Both the position numbers and the translations under genes were made by a program. The notes below the pieces were generated by a model. That model was not told the origin of the DNA, did not search any database, and worked only from the letters and a program-made list of their open reading frames with translations. Below, piece by piece: positions 63,997-64,000 of a stretch of 64,000 nt of DNA. Source of the DNA: Aricia agestis (lineage: Eukaryota; Arthropoda; Insecta; Lepidoptera; Lycaenidae). The first letter of the stretch is position 1; every line of letters begins with the position of its first letter. The stretch covers positions 6,571,262 through 6,635,261 of the forward strand of contig NC_056418.1 in the NCBI RefSeq assembly GCF_905147365.1, in the 5' to 3' direction.

Positions 63997-64000
63997 AACT

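Overview
The window is animal nuclear DNA, almost certainly from a moth or butterfly (Lepidoptera). The genes are split by GT-AG introns, the intergenic DNA is AT-rich, and the sequence is crowded with repeat families I recognise as typical of Lepidoptera: a SINE beginning around aaataagggggcaaacgag, repeats ending in tttataatattagta, tRNA-headed SINEs, many MITEs, and a mariner. Nothing looks bacterial. No CRISPR array, operon, rRNA or genuine tRNA gene was found.

Region 1 (1-11.6 kb): a complete cytochrome P450 gene of the CYP3 clan on the minus strand (9 exons, 510 codons, 11540 down to 1815). Its introns are packed with transposable elements; the last one (3.5 kb) holds a 1.8-kb DNA transposon with decayed coding sequence. 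Region 2 (11.6-14.8 kb): about 1 kb of divergent promoter DNA with a 149-bp tandem duplication, then an intronless FTSJ1/Trm7-type tRNA 2'-O-methyltransferase (12537-13412, plus), then a convergent three-exon gene for complex I subunit NDUFA6 (minus, 14743-13959). Region 3 (14.8-22.3 kb): 4.2 kb of non-coding DNA containing a diverged direct duplication, then a second, diverged NDUFA6-like gene on the plus strand (18984-22169) with the same three exon lengths and intron phases.

Region 4 (24.3-50.0 kb): a five-exon minus-strand calmodulin-like EF-hand gene (187 codons) spread over 25.7 kb. Its large introns are dominated by MITEs, SINEs and RTE-like repeats, including a four-level nest of elements at 35.7-37.7 kb with a dead mariner at its core. 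Region 5 (50.5-55.9 kb): a structurally intact Ty3-type LTR retrotransposon with identical 130-bp LTRs, a 5-bp target duplication and one uninterrupted gag-pol frame, about 540 bp upstream of the EF-hand start codon. Region 6 (56-64 kb): no host gene that I can support, only repeats.

The five host genes do not form a pathway. FTSJ1 modifies tRNA anticodon loops, the NDUFA6 pair belongs to mitochondrial complex I, the P450 is probably a microsomal detoxification or metabolic enzyme, and the EF-hand protein is a Ca2+ sensor. I found no convincing new multi-gene system. The most notable points are the NDUFA6 paralog pair, the transposon families whose empty sites lie in the same window, the young retrotransposon, and a recurring class of almost loop-free perfect palindromes. 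All splice sites and translations were read by hand; no alignment or database search was possible.
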